NCBI GenBank assembly: GCA_902785055.1
Contig: CACZXG010000011.1
Coordinates: 1-64,000, forward strand
From: an uncultured Lachnospiraceae bacterium
GTDB lineage: Bacteria > Bacillota > Clostridia > Lachnospirales > Lachnospiraceae
Direction: 5' to 3'
Length of the DNA stretch: 64,000 nt
Both the position numbers and the translations under genes were made by a program. Of this stretch, positions 1-8,538 are shown in pieces; position 1 is the stretch's first letter; each line of letters begins with the position of its first letter. The notes under the pieces were generated by a model that was not told where the DNA came from, did no database searches, and saw only the letters and a program-made list of their open reading frames with translations.

Positions 1-56
1 AGACCGTCTACCTTGTGCTCTGCGGATGATGTGATAATACCAAAAGCTTTAGCCAT
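1..56 (-). CDS. glgD: GlgD, ADP-glucose pyrophosphorylase-like subunit (N-terminal fragment)
   Basis: Only the first 18 or so codons lie in the window, starting MAKAFGIITSS, which matches the opening of the GlgD family. GlgD is the second, often non-catalytic, subunit that pairs with GlgC in Firmicutes to make ADP-glucose for glycogen synthesis. The start lies 14 bases downstream of the glgC stop on the same strand, with a GGGGGTG ribosome site, so the two genes are very probably cotranscribed. The assignment rests on a short N-terminus plus the classic glgC-glgD order. The gene continues off the left edge. Confidence 0.75.
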   Translation of the reverse strand, partial: MAKAFGIITSSAEHKVDG

Positions 57-70
57 TCTTGTGCACCCCC

Positions 71-1198
71 TTAAATATCGCTGGCCTGCAGCGTGATCTC
101 TTCACTGTCTGCGCTGCCAACCACTGCGCCTGCACTGATCTTGACATCGTCAGCAACCAGTGCGCGGGTAACCACTGCGCCATCACCGACACATACGCCG
201 GGCATAAGGACAGAATCGATGATCTTAGCGCCCTTGCCTACAGTCGCACCGGTAAAGATTACGGAATTCTTGATGGTTCCGTCAATGCTCGTGCCCTGTG
301 TGATATAAGCGCGGTCGATGGAAGCGTCGGGTCCGATATAGGCGGGAAGAGCAACAGCATCCTCGGTGTAGATCTTCCATGTGGGATCGTCGAGGTTGAG
401 GTCGCAGTTTCCGTCAAGAAGATCCATATTGGCTTCCCAAAGAGAATCGATGGTTCCGACATCCTTCCAATATCCTTCGAACTTGAAAGCAACCAGCTTC
501 TCGCCATTGTTCATCAGAGTAGGGATGATGGTCTTGCCGAAGTCGTGTGCGGAATCGGGATCAGCCATATCCTTAACAAGGATCTCACGCAGTTTCTTCC
601 AATCGAAGATATAAATACCCATGGAAGCGAGTGTGCTGCGAGGATGTGCAGGCTTCTCTTCGAAGTCGATGATCTTGTCATTCTCGTCGGTGATCATGAT
701 ACCGAAACGGGATGCTTCCTTCATGGAGACAGGCATAACCGCGATGGTAGCAGCCGCACCCTGTGCCTTGTGGAAGTCGAGCATCTTGTCATAGTTCATC
801 TTGTAGATGTGGTCACCGGAGAGAACCAGAAGATATTCAGGGTTGTATGTATCGATGAAATCAATGTTCTGTGAAATAGCATCAGCTGTTCCACGATAGA
901 CATCGAGGCCTGCATCAGCCTTCTCACGGGGTGTAAGAACGAAAACACCACTGTCCTTGGTGTCAAGTCCCCACAGACCGCCCTTCGCAACATAGCTGTT
1001 AAGGAGCACAGACTCGTACTGTGTCAGAACACCGACTACATCAACACCGCTGTTTGCACAGTTGCTGAGCGGGAAATCGACGATGCGGTATTTGCCGCCG
1101 TAGGCGACAGCCGGCTTTGCTACGTGGTTGGTAAGGTCGAGCAGGCGGCTTCCCCGGCCACCGGCCAGGATCATAGCTAACATTTCAATTTGCTTCAT
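71..1198 (-). CDS. glgC: Glucose-1-phosphate adenylyltransferase GlgC
   Basis: This enzyme makes ADP-glucose from glucose-1-phosphate and ATP, the committed step of bacterial glycogen synthesis. The 375-residue protein begins with the nucleotidyltransferase signature [13 protein letters not shown] and then [19 protein letters not shown]. It continues with the substrate-binding segments [10 protein letters not shown] and [10 protein letters not shown], and [14 protein letters not shown]. The C-terminal third is a left-handed beta-helix of hexapeptide repeats (for example [15 protein letters not shown]). The length is normal for clostridial GlgC. The ATG follows GGGAGG at a good distance. It heads a minus-strand operon with glgD, and a sigma-A-like promoter and an inverted repeat lie upstream. 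Confidence 0.96.
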   Translation of the reverse strand: MKQIEMLAMILAGGRGSRLLDLTNHVAKPAVAYGGKYRIVDFPLSNCANSGVDVVGVLTQYESVLLNSYVAKGGLWGLDTKDSGVFVLTPREKADAGLDVYRGTADAISQNIDFIDTYNPEYLLVLSGDHIYKMNYDKMLDFHKAQGAAATIAVMPVSMKEASRFGIMITDENDKIIDFEEKPAHPRSTLASMGIYIFDWKKLREILVKDMADPDSAHDFGKTIIPTLMNNGEKLVAFKFEGYWKDVGTIDSLWEANMDLLDGNCDLNLDDPTWKIYTEDAVALPAYIGPDASIDRAYITQGTSIDGTIKNSVIFTGATVGKGAKIIDSVLMPGVCVGDGAVVTRALVADDVKISAGAVVGSADSEEITLQASDI

Positions 1199-1222
1199 AG
1201 AGAACCTCCCTTATTATTTCGA

Positions 1223-1247
1223 GACAATGTGCGTGCGTAACATTGTC
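1223..1247. promoter_or_regulatory. Inverted repeat in the glgC leader
   Basis: GACAATGT and ACATTGTC form a perfect 8-bp inverted repeat with a 9-bp spacer. It lies between the predicted glgC promoter and its ribosome site, roughly 10 to 35 bases into the predicted transcript. It could be an operator for a dimeric repressor or an RNA hairpin just upstream of the Shine-Dalgarno sequence. No protein partner can be named from the sequence. Confidence 0.5.
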
Positions 1248-1263
1248 ACAAAAATCTAAGTCT

Positions 1264-1292
1264 ATTGTATGCCATTTCGATGAGTCCGTAAA
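1264..1292 (-). promoter_or_regulatory. Probable sigma-A promoter of glgC
   Basis: Read on the minus strand, a TTTACG -35 box (1287-1292) and a TACAAT -10 box (1264-1269) are separated by 17 bases. They lie about 65 bases upstream of the glgC start. The -10 matches consensus at 5 of 6 bases and the -35 at 4 of 6. Confidence 0.55.
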
Positions 1293-1389
1293 TGACCGGA
1301 ATCAAAATTATTGGAAAAATTTTATAAAGAGGGGGATGGAAGAATACGAAAGTTGTTGAAAATGACGAAACAATTGCGACGGAATATGC

Positions 1390-1430
1390 AACAAGAAAGG
1401 CCGTTCGCAGTGCTGTTATTGCGAACGGCC
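1390..1430 (-). terminator. Intrinsic terminator of the YitT-type gene
   Basis: GGCCGTTCGCA (1399-1409) pairs perfectly with TGCGAACGGCC (1420-1430) around a 10-base loop. On the minus strand the stem is followed by CTTTCTTGTT. It lies about 50 bases after the stop of the YitT-like gene. The rest of 1199-1480 is the glgC promoter and leader. Confidence 0.75.
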
Positions 1431-1480
1431 GGTTCCTGATAAAACATATAAGTCAGGTAATAAATTGAAAGCCGGTGCCG

Positions 1481-2353
1481 TCAATCTTTTGGCTGCATAT
1501 AGAAGTTCCCCATGATCTCTCCGGAACTGAAAGTATTGACGAAAGCGGAAGGATCGATCTCGCGAACCCCTTTCTTGATCTTCCGAACGTCGTTTCCGCT
1601 GGTCACGGAATAGACGAGGTCGTGCCGATCGTGTTCGTAACCGCCCTCTCCGTGAAAGATCGTGGCGCCGTGGTGGGTCATGTCATGGATCCCCGCGCAG
1701 ATCTGCTCCGCTTTGTCGGTGACGATGAGGAAGGTCACTTTTTGGTAGTTCCTGTGCATCAGATGCAGGACCTGTGTGGACGCGTACTGGAAGATGATGG
1801 AATAGAGCGCCTTATCCGGGCCAAAAAAGTAACCGCCGATCAGGAGCAGCACCGCATTGAATCCGAGGATCAGATTCCAGGATTCCACGCCGTGCATCTG
1901 CGAGAGGTAGATCGCGATAAAATCCGTGCCGCCGCTGGTGGCGTCCGCCCGAAGGCACAGGCTGATAGAAAAGCCGTTGACGATGCCGCCGAAAACACTG
2001 ATCAGGAGCATGTCCTGGGTCAGCGTGTGGGCGGGAATCAGGTCGGTGAGAAAGCCGGAGAGCATGATCATGACAAGAGAGAGCAGGGTGAACTTCTTTC
2101 CGATAAAACGAAATCCGATATAGACCGGGACCGCGTTGAGAAGAAGGTTGACCGGCGTATAGGGGAGGTCGACCGAGAGCAGGAGCTTCGCCAGCCGCTG
2201 GATCAGGATCGTCATGCCCGTGGCGCCGCCGGGGATCAGGCCGCCCGTGTGCACGAGTGTCCGGATGTTCAGCGCCATGATAAAGGCTGCGACGCAGACC
2301 ATGAGTAGTCTTTTGCCGTCTTTTACAGGGTCGATCTGAATGCTTGTGTTCAT
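1481..2353 (-). CDS. YitT family membrane protein (DUF161 plus DUF2179)
   Basis: The 290-residue protein has five to six hydrophobic segments: LLMVCVAAFIMALNIRTLVH near the N-terminus, then GGLIPGGATGMTILIQRL, FTLLSLVMIMLSGFL, MLLISVFGGIVNGF and LILGFNAVLLLIGGYFF. A soluble C-terminal domain of about 85 residues begins at KVTFLIVTDKAEQI and is the cyclic-nucleotide-like DUF2179 fold. The order and length are those of the YitT/YpjC/YqfU family. The function of this family is unproven; some members have been proposed as exporters. The TetR-type gene upstream on the same strand (93-bp gap) is a plausible regulator. Confidence 0.9.
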   Translation of the reverse strand: MNTSIQIDPVKDGKRLLMVCVAAFIMALNIRTLVHTGGLIPGGATGMTILIQRLAKLLLSVDLPYTPVNLLLNAVPVYIGFRFIGKKFTLLSLVMIMLSGFLTDLIPAHTLTQDMLLISVFGGIVNGFSISLCLRADATSGGTDFIAIYLSQMHGVESWNLILGFNAVLLLIGGYFFGPDKALYSIIFQYASTQVLHLMHRNYQKVTFLIVTDKAEQICAGIHDMTHHGATIFHGEGGYEHDRHDLVYSVTSGNDVRKIKKGVREIDPSAFVNTFSSGEIMGNFYMQPKD

Positions 2354-2445
2354 TAAAATGTATCTCCTTGCAGTATTGTAAAATGTTTAGCACCCGAGTC
2401 CAGAGGCGTTCCGCGCCTTGTCCCGGGGTGCTGAATAATTACATA

Positions 2446-2988
2446 TTATCGAAAAAAAGAACCGCTGAACAGCGAATAGAGGATGTTCTCGAGATGCTCC
2501 CGAGAGGCGGTGCTGTCCTGCTGGACATAGTTGCGCGCGACGCCGGTCAGTCCGCCGGCGAGAAAATCCGCCGCGTAGACGCGGTCCCGGCCCGGACATT
2601 CGGGCAGGTAGAAGCTGCAGGACAAAAAAGAGTTGTAGAGATTGTCCTGAAGAAGATAGAGGATATCGTTGCGGACGAGCAGGGCGAGAATGTCCCGGCA
2701 TTCCGTGATGTAGATGCTGTAGGCATGGCAGATATCCTCCAGAGACATGGAGGAGCGGCAGCACTCGTGTTCCTCCGGCCTGAAGCAGTACTTGCGCTCC
2801 AGCTCGAAGGCAATGACGTTGTCCTTGGACTCAAAGAGGGTGTAGAAGGTCTGGCGGGAGACGCCGGCACACTTGCAGATCTCGCTGACGCTGATGCGGC
2901 TGTAGGGCTTCTCCTCCATCAGGGAGAGCAGCGCGCCCGCGATCGCGGACTGTGAGGTGAGTGCGGTTTTGTTGCATCCTTCGTACAT
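2446..2988 (-). CDS. TetR/AcrR family transcriptional regulator
   Basis: The N-terminal DNA-binding domain has the TetR helix-turn-helix: a first helix in SAIAGALLSLMEEKPYSRIS, then SVSEICKCAGVSRQTFYTLF and the FESKDNVIAFELER linker. The remaining 120 or so residues are a helical ligand domain I cannot assign. I chose the ATG at 2988 (180 residues) because GCAGGAGTTCCC precedes it. A further 31 in-frame codons upstream run into the regulatory region and lack family similarity. It lies just upstream of the YitT-type gene on the same strand and is divergent from lon. A perfect palindrome between it and lon is a candidate operator. Confidence 0.85.
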   Translation of the reverse strand: MYEGCNKTALTSQSAIAGALLSLMEEKPYSRISVSEICKCAGVSRQTFYTLFESKDNVIAFELERKYCFRPEEHECCRSSMSLEDICHAYSIYITECRDILALLVRNDILYLLQDNLYNSFLSCSFYLPECPGRDRVYAADFLAGGLTGVARNYVQQDSTASREHLENILYSLFSGSFFR

Positions 2989-3061
2989 GGGAACTCCTGC
3001 TTTGTAATGGGGGAAAAAACGATCTTCCGCCGGCCAAAATCTAAAAATAATATGAACAACC

Positions 3062-3090
3062 TTGACAACTGTAAAGTGCAATGCTACTAT
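3062..3090 (+). promoter_or_regulatory. Candidate promoter of lon
   Basis: A perfect TTGACA -35 (3062-3067) is followed 17 bases later by TACTAT (3085-3090, 4 of 6 matches to TATAAT). The predicted start is near 3097, so the downstream palindrome and CIRCE site would lie in the early transcribed region, a common place for repressor operators. Confidence 0.5.
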
Positions 3091-3104
3091 CTATCATATC
3101 AAAT

Positions 3105-3122
3105 CCTTGACAAGTGTCAAGG
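3105..3122. promoter_or_regulatory. 18-bp palindrome, candidate TetR operator
   Basis: CCTTGACA-AG-TGTCAAGG is a perfect inverted repeat with 8-bp arms and a 2-bp centre. The half-site CCTTGACA occurs again at 3060-3067, 45 bp upstream, overlapping the candidate lon -35. The site lies between divergent TetR and lon genes, so it may serve autoregulation of the TetR gene, control of lon, or both. Confidence 0.5.
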
Positions 3123-3164
3123 AGAGTATGGCTTCCCGGAGAAGCCAAATTTTTTACACTGGAG

Positions 3165-3191
3165 TTAGCACTCAAGACGCAAGAGTGCTGA
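3165..3191 (+). promoter_or_regulatory. CIRCE operator (HrcA-binding inverted repeat) upstream of lon
   Basis: TTAGCACTC (3165-3173), nine spacer bases and GAGTGCTGA (3183-3191) match the CIRCE consensus TTAGCACTC-N9-GAGTGCTAA at 17 of 18 arm positions, with the canonical spacer length. CIRCE is bound by HrcA and is normally found before groESL and hrcA-grpE-dnaK. Its place here implies that this lon is in the HrcA heat-shock regulon. Confidence 0.9.
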
Positions 3192-3272
3192 CAACCCGGA
3201 GGCATCATGAATGCCGCCCCGGATTTTGCCGGCATTGTGGATGCCGGATATTTATGGAGGACATGCAAGAAG

Positions 3273-5714
3273 ATGGTAGTAATTCCTATATATAATCTGT
3301 TAATGGTTCCGGACGCCAACATTTATCTGAAGTCGGACCAGTACAGGCACCTGGCCCGCAAGTACGCGGAGGTCAACGACCGCGTCGTGCTCCTGTCGTG
3401 CAGGAAAGAGGAGCACCGCAAGGACATGACCGAGGATAGTTTCTATCCAATTGGCGTTACCGGCTTTGTCAAAGAAGTGAACGAGGAAGGCTATGTGGAG
3501 ATCCGAACCACAGGAAGGGTCAACCTCGATATTGTCGGGATAAACCCGGATCACACTATTGAACTGACAGTTTCCCGCTGCGAGGAGATCGAAGATCTCG
3601 ATGAAAGTGTAGCACAGGCCCACTTCGAGCAGCTCAAGGCCGACCTTAAGGAGAGCTGGCAGGGCTTTGAGTGGGGCGAGCAGGCGATGGGCTATCTCAA
3701 CCAGTTCCACTCCATCAGCGAAGTCGCTGTGGCTATGTCCATCTGGTTCAAGATGAGCGCAGAGGAGAAATACGAGATTCTGGCACAGGACAGCCATAAG
3801 AAGCGTCTTGAGATGCTCGAGAAGGCGGTCTACGAGTTCATGGAGGTCTCCAAGGTGACCACCAAGGCTGCCAGCGCGCAGCAGGAGGAGTACCAGAAAA
3901 TCTACAAGGAGTCCGCGATCAAGAAGCAGATGGAACTTCTGCAGAGGGAACTCGACGAAATGCACCCCGAGAAGGTGTCGGATATCCGCAAGTTCGAGAT
4001 CAAGATCGAAGAGGCGGGCATGAACGAGACCGCGAAGGGAGAGGCACTGAAAGTTCTCAACCGCCTCAAACAGGAGTCGAACGGCGGCACCGAGGCGGGT
4101 ATGCTCTACGACTATCTGGATTTTGTCACGGAGCTTTCCTGGAAGAAGGAGCAGGCGCAGGACATCGATCTGTCCGAGGCGGAAGCTGTTCTTGAAGAGG
4201 ATCACTTCGGACTCAAAAAAGTGAAGCAGCGCATCATTCAGCAGATCGCTGTCATGAATCTCAAAAAGCAGCAATCAGGCTCGATCCTTCTGTTCGTCGG
4301 CGCTCCGGGCACCGGCAAGACCAGTATCGGACAGAGCATCGCGAAAGCGCTGCACAGGAAATATGTGCGCGTGAGCCTCGGCGGCGTGCGCGACGAAGCT
4401 GATATCCGCGGTCACCGCAGGACCTACATCGGCGCGATGCCCGGCAGGATCATGGACGGCATCAAGAAGAGCGGCGTCTCCAATCCGGTCATGGTGCTGG
4501 ACGAAGTAGACAAGCTCGGCGTCTCTTACAACGGAGATCCCGCGAGCGCTCTGCTTGAGGTCCTCGACCCTGAGCAGAACAACACCTTTACAGATCACTA
4601 CATGAACGTCCCCTATGACCTGAGCGACGTCATGTTTATCTGCACGGCGAACTCAGTAGACACGATCCCGGAGCCGCTTCTCAACCGTATGGAAGTCATC
4701 CGCTTCAGCGGCTACACGGCTTCTGACAAGTTCCAGATTGCCCGCAGACACCTGCTGCCCAAATCCATGAAGGAAATGGGTGTCACAGAAGAGCAGATCG
4801 TCATTTCTGATGACATCATCCGCTGCATCATCGACAACTACACGATGGAATCCGGCGTGCGCGGACTGCGCAAGCGCCTGGATACACTTTGCAGGTCGGC
4901 GGCTGTGGAGGTGTCGAAGAGAGTCGGAGCAGCTGCTGTGGAGGTCTTGAAGCAGGCGGCTGAGCAGGGAAGTGCAGCGGAGACGGTTGCTAATCAGACC
5001 GGCGCTAATCAGACCGGCTCGGCGGAAACTGGCTCGGATGCGGATGCAGAGGCGCCCGCAGTGCCCAAGGCGGAGCCTATTGTTGTAAAAGAAGAAGACC
5101 TGCGCGAGATGCTTGACGCCAAGCCCGTAAGGCATGACCGCGTGCTGGCTGAGAAGAAGCCCGGCATCGTGACAGGACTTGCCTGGACGGCGGCCGGCGG
5201 GGAGATCCTCTTCATTGAGACTCTGTTTACTAAAGGCAACGGCAAATTCACCGTAACCGGACAGCTCGGCGATGTCATGAAGGAATCCGTACAGATCGCG
5301 GTGAGCCTTGTGAAGTCGATGTTCCCTGATAAAGCTTCTCTCTTCGAGGAGAATGACCTGCACATCCACGTGCCGGAAGGCGCAGTGCCTAAGGACGGCC
5401 CTTCCGCTGGTATCACCATGACAACGGCGCTTGCTTCACTTGTTTCCGGCAAGGCAGTTGCTCCCACCATTGCCATGACGGGCGAAGTCTCGCTGCGCGG
5501 TGTCGTAACACCTATCGGTGGACTGCCCGAGAAACTGATGGCAGCCTCCAGAGCGGGCATTCAGACAGTATTCATCCCTATGGAAAACGAGGATGACCTG
5601 GACGAAGTGCCGCAGGAAGTCAAGGACAAATTGACCATCATTCCGGTCTCTGATGTCACAGAGGTGCTGGAGAGGACGGGAATTCTGGATGGAAAAGATG
5701 TTGCTCAGGAATAA
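3273..5714 (+). CDS. lon: ATP-dependent Lon protease
   Basis: Lon is a cytosolic hexameric AAA+ serine protease that degrades misfolded and regulatory proteins. Visible in order are an N-terminal substrate domain, a coiled-coil stretch ([20 protein letters not shown]), Walker [10 protein letters not shown] (about residue 342), Walker [11 protein letters not shown] (about 407), and the protease domain. That domain has catalytic serine in PKDGPSAGI (about 711) and lysine in [10 protein letters not shown] (about 754), the usual 43 residues apart. Between the ATPase and protease domains is a low-complexity insert of about 50 residues with a repeated ANQTG. With this start the protein has 813 residues. 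An in-frame ATG at 3207, four bases after GGAGG, would add 22 unconserved residues. The gene carries a CIRCE operator. Confidence 0.95.
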   Translation: MVVIPIYNLLMVPDANIYLKSDQYRHLARKYAEVNDRVVLLSCRKEEHRKDMTEDSFYPIGVTGFVKEVNEEGYVEIRTTGRVNLDIVGINPDHTIELTVSRCEEIEDLDESVAQAHFEQLKADLKESWQGFEWGEQAMGYLNQFHSISEVAVAMSIWFKMSAEEKYEILAQDSHKKRLEMLEKAVYEFMEVSKVTTKAASAQQEEYQKIYKESAIKKQMELLQRELDEMHPEKVSDIRKFEIKIEEAGMNETAKGEALKVLNRLKQESNGGTEAGMLYDYLDFVTELSWKKEQAQDIDLSEAEAVLEEDHFGLKKVKQRIIQQIAVMNLKKQQSGSILLFVGAPGTGKTSIGQSIAKALHRKYVRVSLGGVRDEADIRGHRRTYIGAMPGRIMDGIKKSGVSNPVMVLDEVDKLGVSYNGDPASALLEVLDPEQNNTFTDHYMNVPYDLSDVMFICTANSVDTIPEPLLNRMEVIRFSGYTASDKFQIARRHLLPKSMKEMGVTEEQIVISDDIIRCIIDNYTMESGVRGLRKRLDTLCRSAAVEVSKRVGAAAVEVLKQAAEQGSAAETVANQTGANQTGSAETGSDADAEAPAVPKAEPIVVKEEDLREMLDAKPVRHDRVLAEKKPGIVTGLAWTAAGGEILFIETLFTKGNGKFTVTGQLGDVMKESVQIAVSLVKSMFPDKASLFEENDLHIHVPEGAVPKDGPSAGITMTTALASLVSGKAVAPTIAMTGEVSLRGVVTPIGGLPEKLMAASRAGIQTVFIPMENEDDLDEVPQEVKDKLTIIPVSDVTEVLERTGILDGKDVAQE

Positions 5715-5730
5715 GCAGGCATGATAAAAA

Positions 5731-5767
5731 GGAGCGCTGAATCTTTTGATTAGAGATTCAACGCTCC
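5731..5767. terminator. Bidirectional terminator between lon and argC
   Basis: GGAGCGCTGAATC and GATTCAACGCTCC form a 13-bp stem with one G-U position and an 11-base loop. It is flanked by AAAAA on the left and a T-rich tract on the right, so it can stop both convergent genes. Confidence 0.8.
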
Positions 5768-5799
5768 TTTATTGTTGTGTGATATATTCTACAGAACGA

Positions 5800-6738
5800 T
5801 TATTCCAGCCCTGTCGCCTCGTCGATGCCGAGCATGATGTTCATGTTCTGGACAGCCGCGCCGGAGGCGCCTTTGCCGAGGTTGTCGAAGAGGGCAGTGA
5901 CGCTGGTCTGGCCCTCGTGGCCGCAGACCACGATCTTGAGGCGGTTGGTGCCCGCAAGTTCATTGGCATAAAGGGTAGTGCCGTTTGTGCCAAAAGGCAT
6001 GACGCTCACAAAGTGAGAGCCCGCGTAGTACTCCTGAAGTTTCTCGCAGATGTCCTCTGCGGTGGGAGTGCCGGGCAGCATGCCGTTGTGCAGCATGATG
6101 GTGGTCGCCATTCCCTTGTAGTAGTCGTCGACTACGGGAAGAAATACGGGCGGGGCATCGAGGCCGCAGACTTTGACCATTTCCGGGATATGTTTGTGCT
6201 TGAGCGTCAGGCCGTAGATGCCGGGCGCGTAAAGGGGCTGCGCCTTGTCGGCTGCCTCGTAATTCGCGATCATCTTCTTGCCGCCGCCGGAATAACCGGT
6301 CAGGGAGAAGCAGGTGAGCGGATAGAATACAGGCACAATTCCCATTCGGATCAGCGGAGCCGCGCAGGAGATGAAGCCTGTGGCATGACAGCCGGGATTG
6401 GCAACTCTGCGACTGTTGGCGATGGCTGCGCGCTGGTCAGCGGACAGTTCCGGGAAACCGTAGGTCCAGCCGTCGGCGGTGCGATGCGCCGTGGAGGCGT
6501 CGATGACGCGCACATTGGGGTTATCGATCAGGGAGACAGCTTCCCTTGCGCCGGCGTCGGGCAGGCACAGGAAAACAATGTCCGCCGCGTTCAGGAATTT
6601 GCGCCGCTCTTCGTTGTCGTGGCGCTTGTCCTCATCGATCCGCATCAGCTCGAGATCTTCTCTCGCCCCGATCCTGTCAAAAATCTGAAGGCCTGTAGTA
6701 CCGGCCTGGCCGTCAATGTATACTTTTGTTTTACTCAT
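5800..6738 (-). CDS. argC: N-acetyl-gamma-glutamyl-phosphate reductase ArgC (short type)
   Basis: ArgC reduces N-acetylglutamyl-phosphate to the semialdehyde with NADPH, the third step of arginine synthesis. The 312-residue protein opens with a nucleotide-binding segment (VYIDGQAGTTGLQI) and carries the catalytic cysteine in VANPGCHATG (Cys117). The substrate-binding stretch SLTGYSGGGKKM follows, and later the family motif LKHKHIPEM. The length and the DGQAGTTG opening are those of the shorter ArgC class. No other arg gene is adjacent. A TATGAT -10 box (6774-6779, minus strand) lies 36 bases upstream, and its expected -35 position falls in the first box of the interspersed element. Confidence 0.95.
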   Translation of the reverse strand: MSKTKVYIDGQAGTTGLQIFDRIGAREDLELMRIDEDKRHDNEERRKFLNAADIVFLCLPDAGAREAVSLIDNPNVRVIDASTAHRTADGWTYGFPELSADQRAAIANSRRVANPGCHATGFISCAAPLIRMGIVPVFYPLTCFSLTGYSGGGKKMIANYEAADKAQPLYAPGIYGLTLKHKHIPEMVKVCGLDAPPVFLPVVDDYYKGMATTIMLHNGMLPGTPTAEDICEKLQEYYAGSHFVSVMPFGTNGTTLYANELAGTNRLKIVVCGHEGQTSVTALFDNLGKGASGAAVQNMNIMLGIDEATGLE

Positions 6739-6787
6739 TCGGAAGTCCCCCGATTCTTTGAATTTCGATGCTAATCATAACACAAAA

Positions 6788-7099
6788 TTCGGCACAGAAG
6801 GACATTTTTAGGAAAATATCGTCCATGGAAGAGGCGCGGATTGTTTGATCGGCAGGCCGGGCGACATAGAATTCGGCACAGAAGCTTGATCTGAACAAAC
6901 TCTCGTCCCACCAAAAGCAAGATTTCAGTGAAGATGTCTGAGAACCCTTAGAATTTATTGAAACCAGTGGACGAGACTATCTGCTATTGATGCCTCTGTA
7001 CCGAAAATTCTGAAAAATGAGTCACGGCAGGCAAGAACAATTCAGCCAGATTTGTCATGCAGGGACGAGAGTATAAGAAAAAAAGGCTTGTGTGCCGAA
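6788..7099 (+). repeat. Four-box interspersed element, copy A (312 bp)
   Basis: Four 37-bp boxes follow the pattern TTCGG(T/C)ACAGAAG, about 17 variable bases, then TCGTCC. Two are forward (6788-6824, 6872-6908) and two inverted (6969-7005, 7063-7099). The inverted pair starts 94 bp apart and the forward pair 84 bp. The 60-bp centre (6909-6968) aligns with the reverse complement of the centre of copy C at 16503-16562, for example GATTTCAG followed by GAAGATGT in both. So the whole unit is homologous, not only the boxes. It fills most of the 489-bp gap 6739-7227, where I see no gene. Confidence 0.85.
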
Positions 7100-7138
7100 A
7101 CCGATACATGAGGCGGCATCAGCCAAGCAAATAAAAAG

Positions 7139-7181
7139 AGGACGCTGCTCTTGCTGATCAATCAGCAATGAGCAACGCCCT
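7139..7181. terminator. Terminator downstream of the MocR-like gene
   Basis: A long stem pairs the region around GACGCTGCTCTTGCTGA with TCAGCAATGAGCAACGCCC across a 4-base loop. It is flanked by AAAAAGAG and CTTTTT, so it can act in both directions. It lies about 50 bases after the stop of the minus-strand MocR-like gene. Confidence 0.75.
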
Positions 7182-7227
7182 TTTTCTGATATCTGGAATC
7201 AAAAAACCGGGAATTCAACCGGATCCG

Positions 7228-8376
7228 TCATTTCCCAACCGGCTCCGAGCTCTGCCGGCGCCTTCTCCGCACGCGGTTGATGTGCCGCTCGAAGTCGCCG
7301 CTCCTGATCAGTTCGGCAAGTAAATGCTGTGTGAAGACGGGCACTGTGCAGGAATAGAAAGAAATCTTCTCCTGCATAGCAGCACTGAGCTGCGCAGGCA
7401 GGACCATGTAGCCCACACGGACGGCAGGGGAGATCGTGCGCGTGAAAGTGTTCATGTAGATGACGCTGTTTTCGGGTTCCAGCGAGAAGAGTGTGTCCTC
7501 AGCTTTGGTTGACATGGAGAATTCGGAGTCAAAATCATCCTCAATTATGAATTTGTCCTCTGCAGACGCCCAGCGAATGTAGCCCGCCCGCCGGGAAGCC
7601 GTCGCGGTGATCCCGCTCGGATAACTGTTGAACGGCGTTACGTGAAGGACCGTGGCGTCGGTCTTTTTCAGCGAGCTGAGCCGAACGCCTTCGCGGTCCA
7701 TCGGCAGCATCCGGCAGCACACGCCGCTGGCTTCATACACGAGCCTGATCTTCTCATAAGAAGGATCCTCCAGTGCGAAAATCCGCTCGCGCCCCAGCAT
7801 CTGCACGATCAGGTTGTAGAGATATTCCGAACCGGATCCGATGATGATCTGATCCGCGGTTACATTCATCCTGCGGCTGCGCGCAAGGTACTGGGCGATC
7901 GTCTCGCGCAGAAAGACAGTTCCGTTGTTAGGGGATCTCACCATAAGCGACTCCCCATATTCGGAAAGAACTTTGCGCGCGACCTTTGCCAAAGTATTGA
8001 AAGGAAACTGTTCCTGCTCCGGTGTGACAACAGGCCCCCTAATGGGAATGTCAGAAATTTCATGAATGTCAGCCGGTTCAGACAAGTCAGGCGCACTTTC
8101 CTCTGTTCCGGCGGCAACCGGGAACAATTCATTTTCCTTATAGCTGACAAAATATCCACTTCGCTCACGGGACTCGATGTAACCTTCATCGGCCAGCAGG
8201 TCGTAAGCGTGCTGCACTGTGATCACACTTGTTCCTGTCTCCGCCGCAAGAAATCTTTTTGAGGGAAGTTTGCTCCCGTAGGGGCAGAGACCTCTTGTGA
8301 TATCTTCGCGGAGTTGATTGTAAAGCTGAAGGTAGGCGGGCTGCCTGAGCTGCGGATCAATGCTGTATTGGGGCAT
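7228..8376 (-). CDS. MocR/PdxR-type GntR regulator, truncated and with altered PLP site
   Basis: Residues 1-75 are a GntR-type winged helix (QPAYLQLYNQLREDITRG, LPSKRFLAAETGTSVITVQH). The rest is an aminotransferase-I-like domain with HVTPFNSYPSG and EDDFDSEF. Two things are unusual. The position that normally holds the PLP Schiff-base lysine in TFSK reads NTFTRTISP, with arginine. The protein also stops at HINRVRRRRRQ, where family members run on for about 70-80 more residues. The usual tyrosine of DDYDSEF is phenylalanine. The ATG at 8376 follows AAGGAG and gives 382 residues. It may be a decaying gene or a regulator that no longer uses PLP covalently. A target cannot be named. Confidence 0.8.
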   Translation of the reverse strand: MPQYSIDPQLRQPAYLQLYNQLREDITRGLCPYGSKLPSKRFLAAETGTSVITVQHAYDLLADEGYIESRERSGYFVSYKENELFPVAAGTEESAPDLSEPADIHEISDIPIRGPVVTPEQEQFPFNTLAKVARKVLSEYGESLMVRSPNNGTVFLRETIAQYLARSRRMNVTADQIIIGSGSEYLYNLIVQMLGRERIFALEDPSYEKIRLVYEASGVCCRMLPMDREGVRLSSLKKTDATVLHVTPFNSYPSGITATASRRAGYIRWASAEDKFIIEDDFDSEFSMSTKAEDTLFSLEPENSVIYMNTFTRTISPAVRVGYMVLPAQLSAAMQEKISFYSCTVPVFTQHLLAELIRSGDFERHINRVRRRRRQSSEPVGK

Positions 8377-8538
8377 GGGAATCTCCTTGCTTCTGAATTT
8401 GTAGATGCAGTTGCATTCTGTGTTTTTTTGGGATTGTGCTGTGGAAATACACATGAGTATGCTGTACTGCTATATTTTGGTTATATCATACATGCAGTAA
8501 ATGTAAAATGTATATGACCAATTTGGCGCACCTGGAAA

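Noticed and set aside
5746..6774. A 342-codon plus-strand open frame over argC
   Set aside because: Antisense to a clear argC and contains the terminator at its start.
6788..7099. CRISPR-like repeats, because boxes are 37 bp
   Set aside because: Box interiors vary, boxes occur in both orientations, and the intervals are conserved rather than unique.
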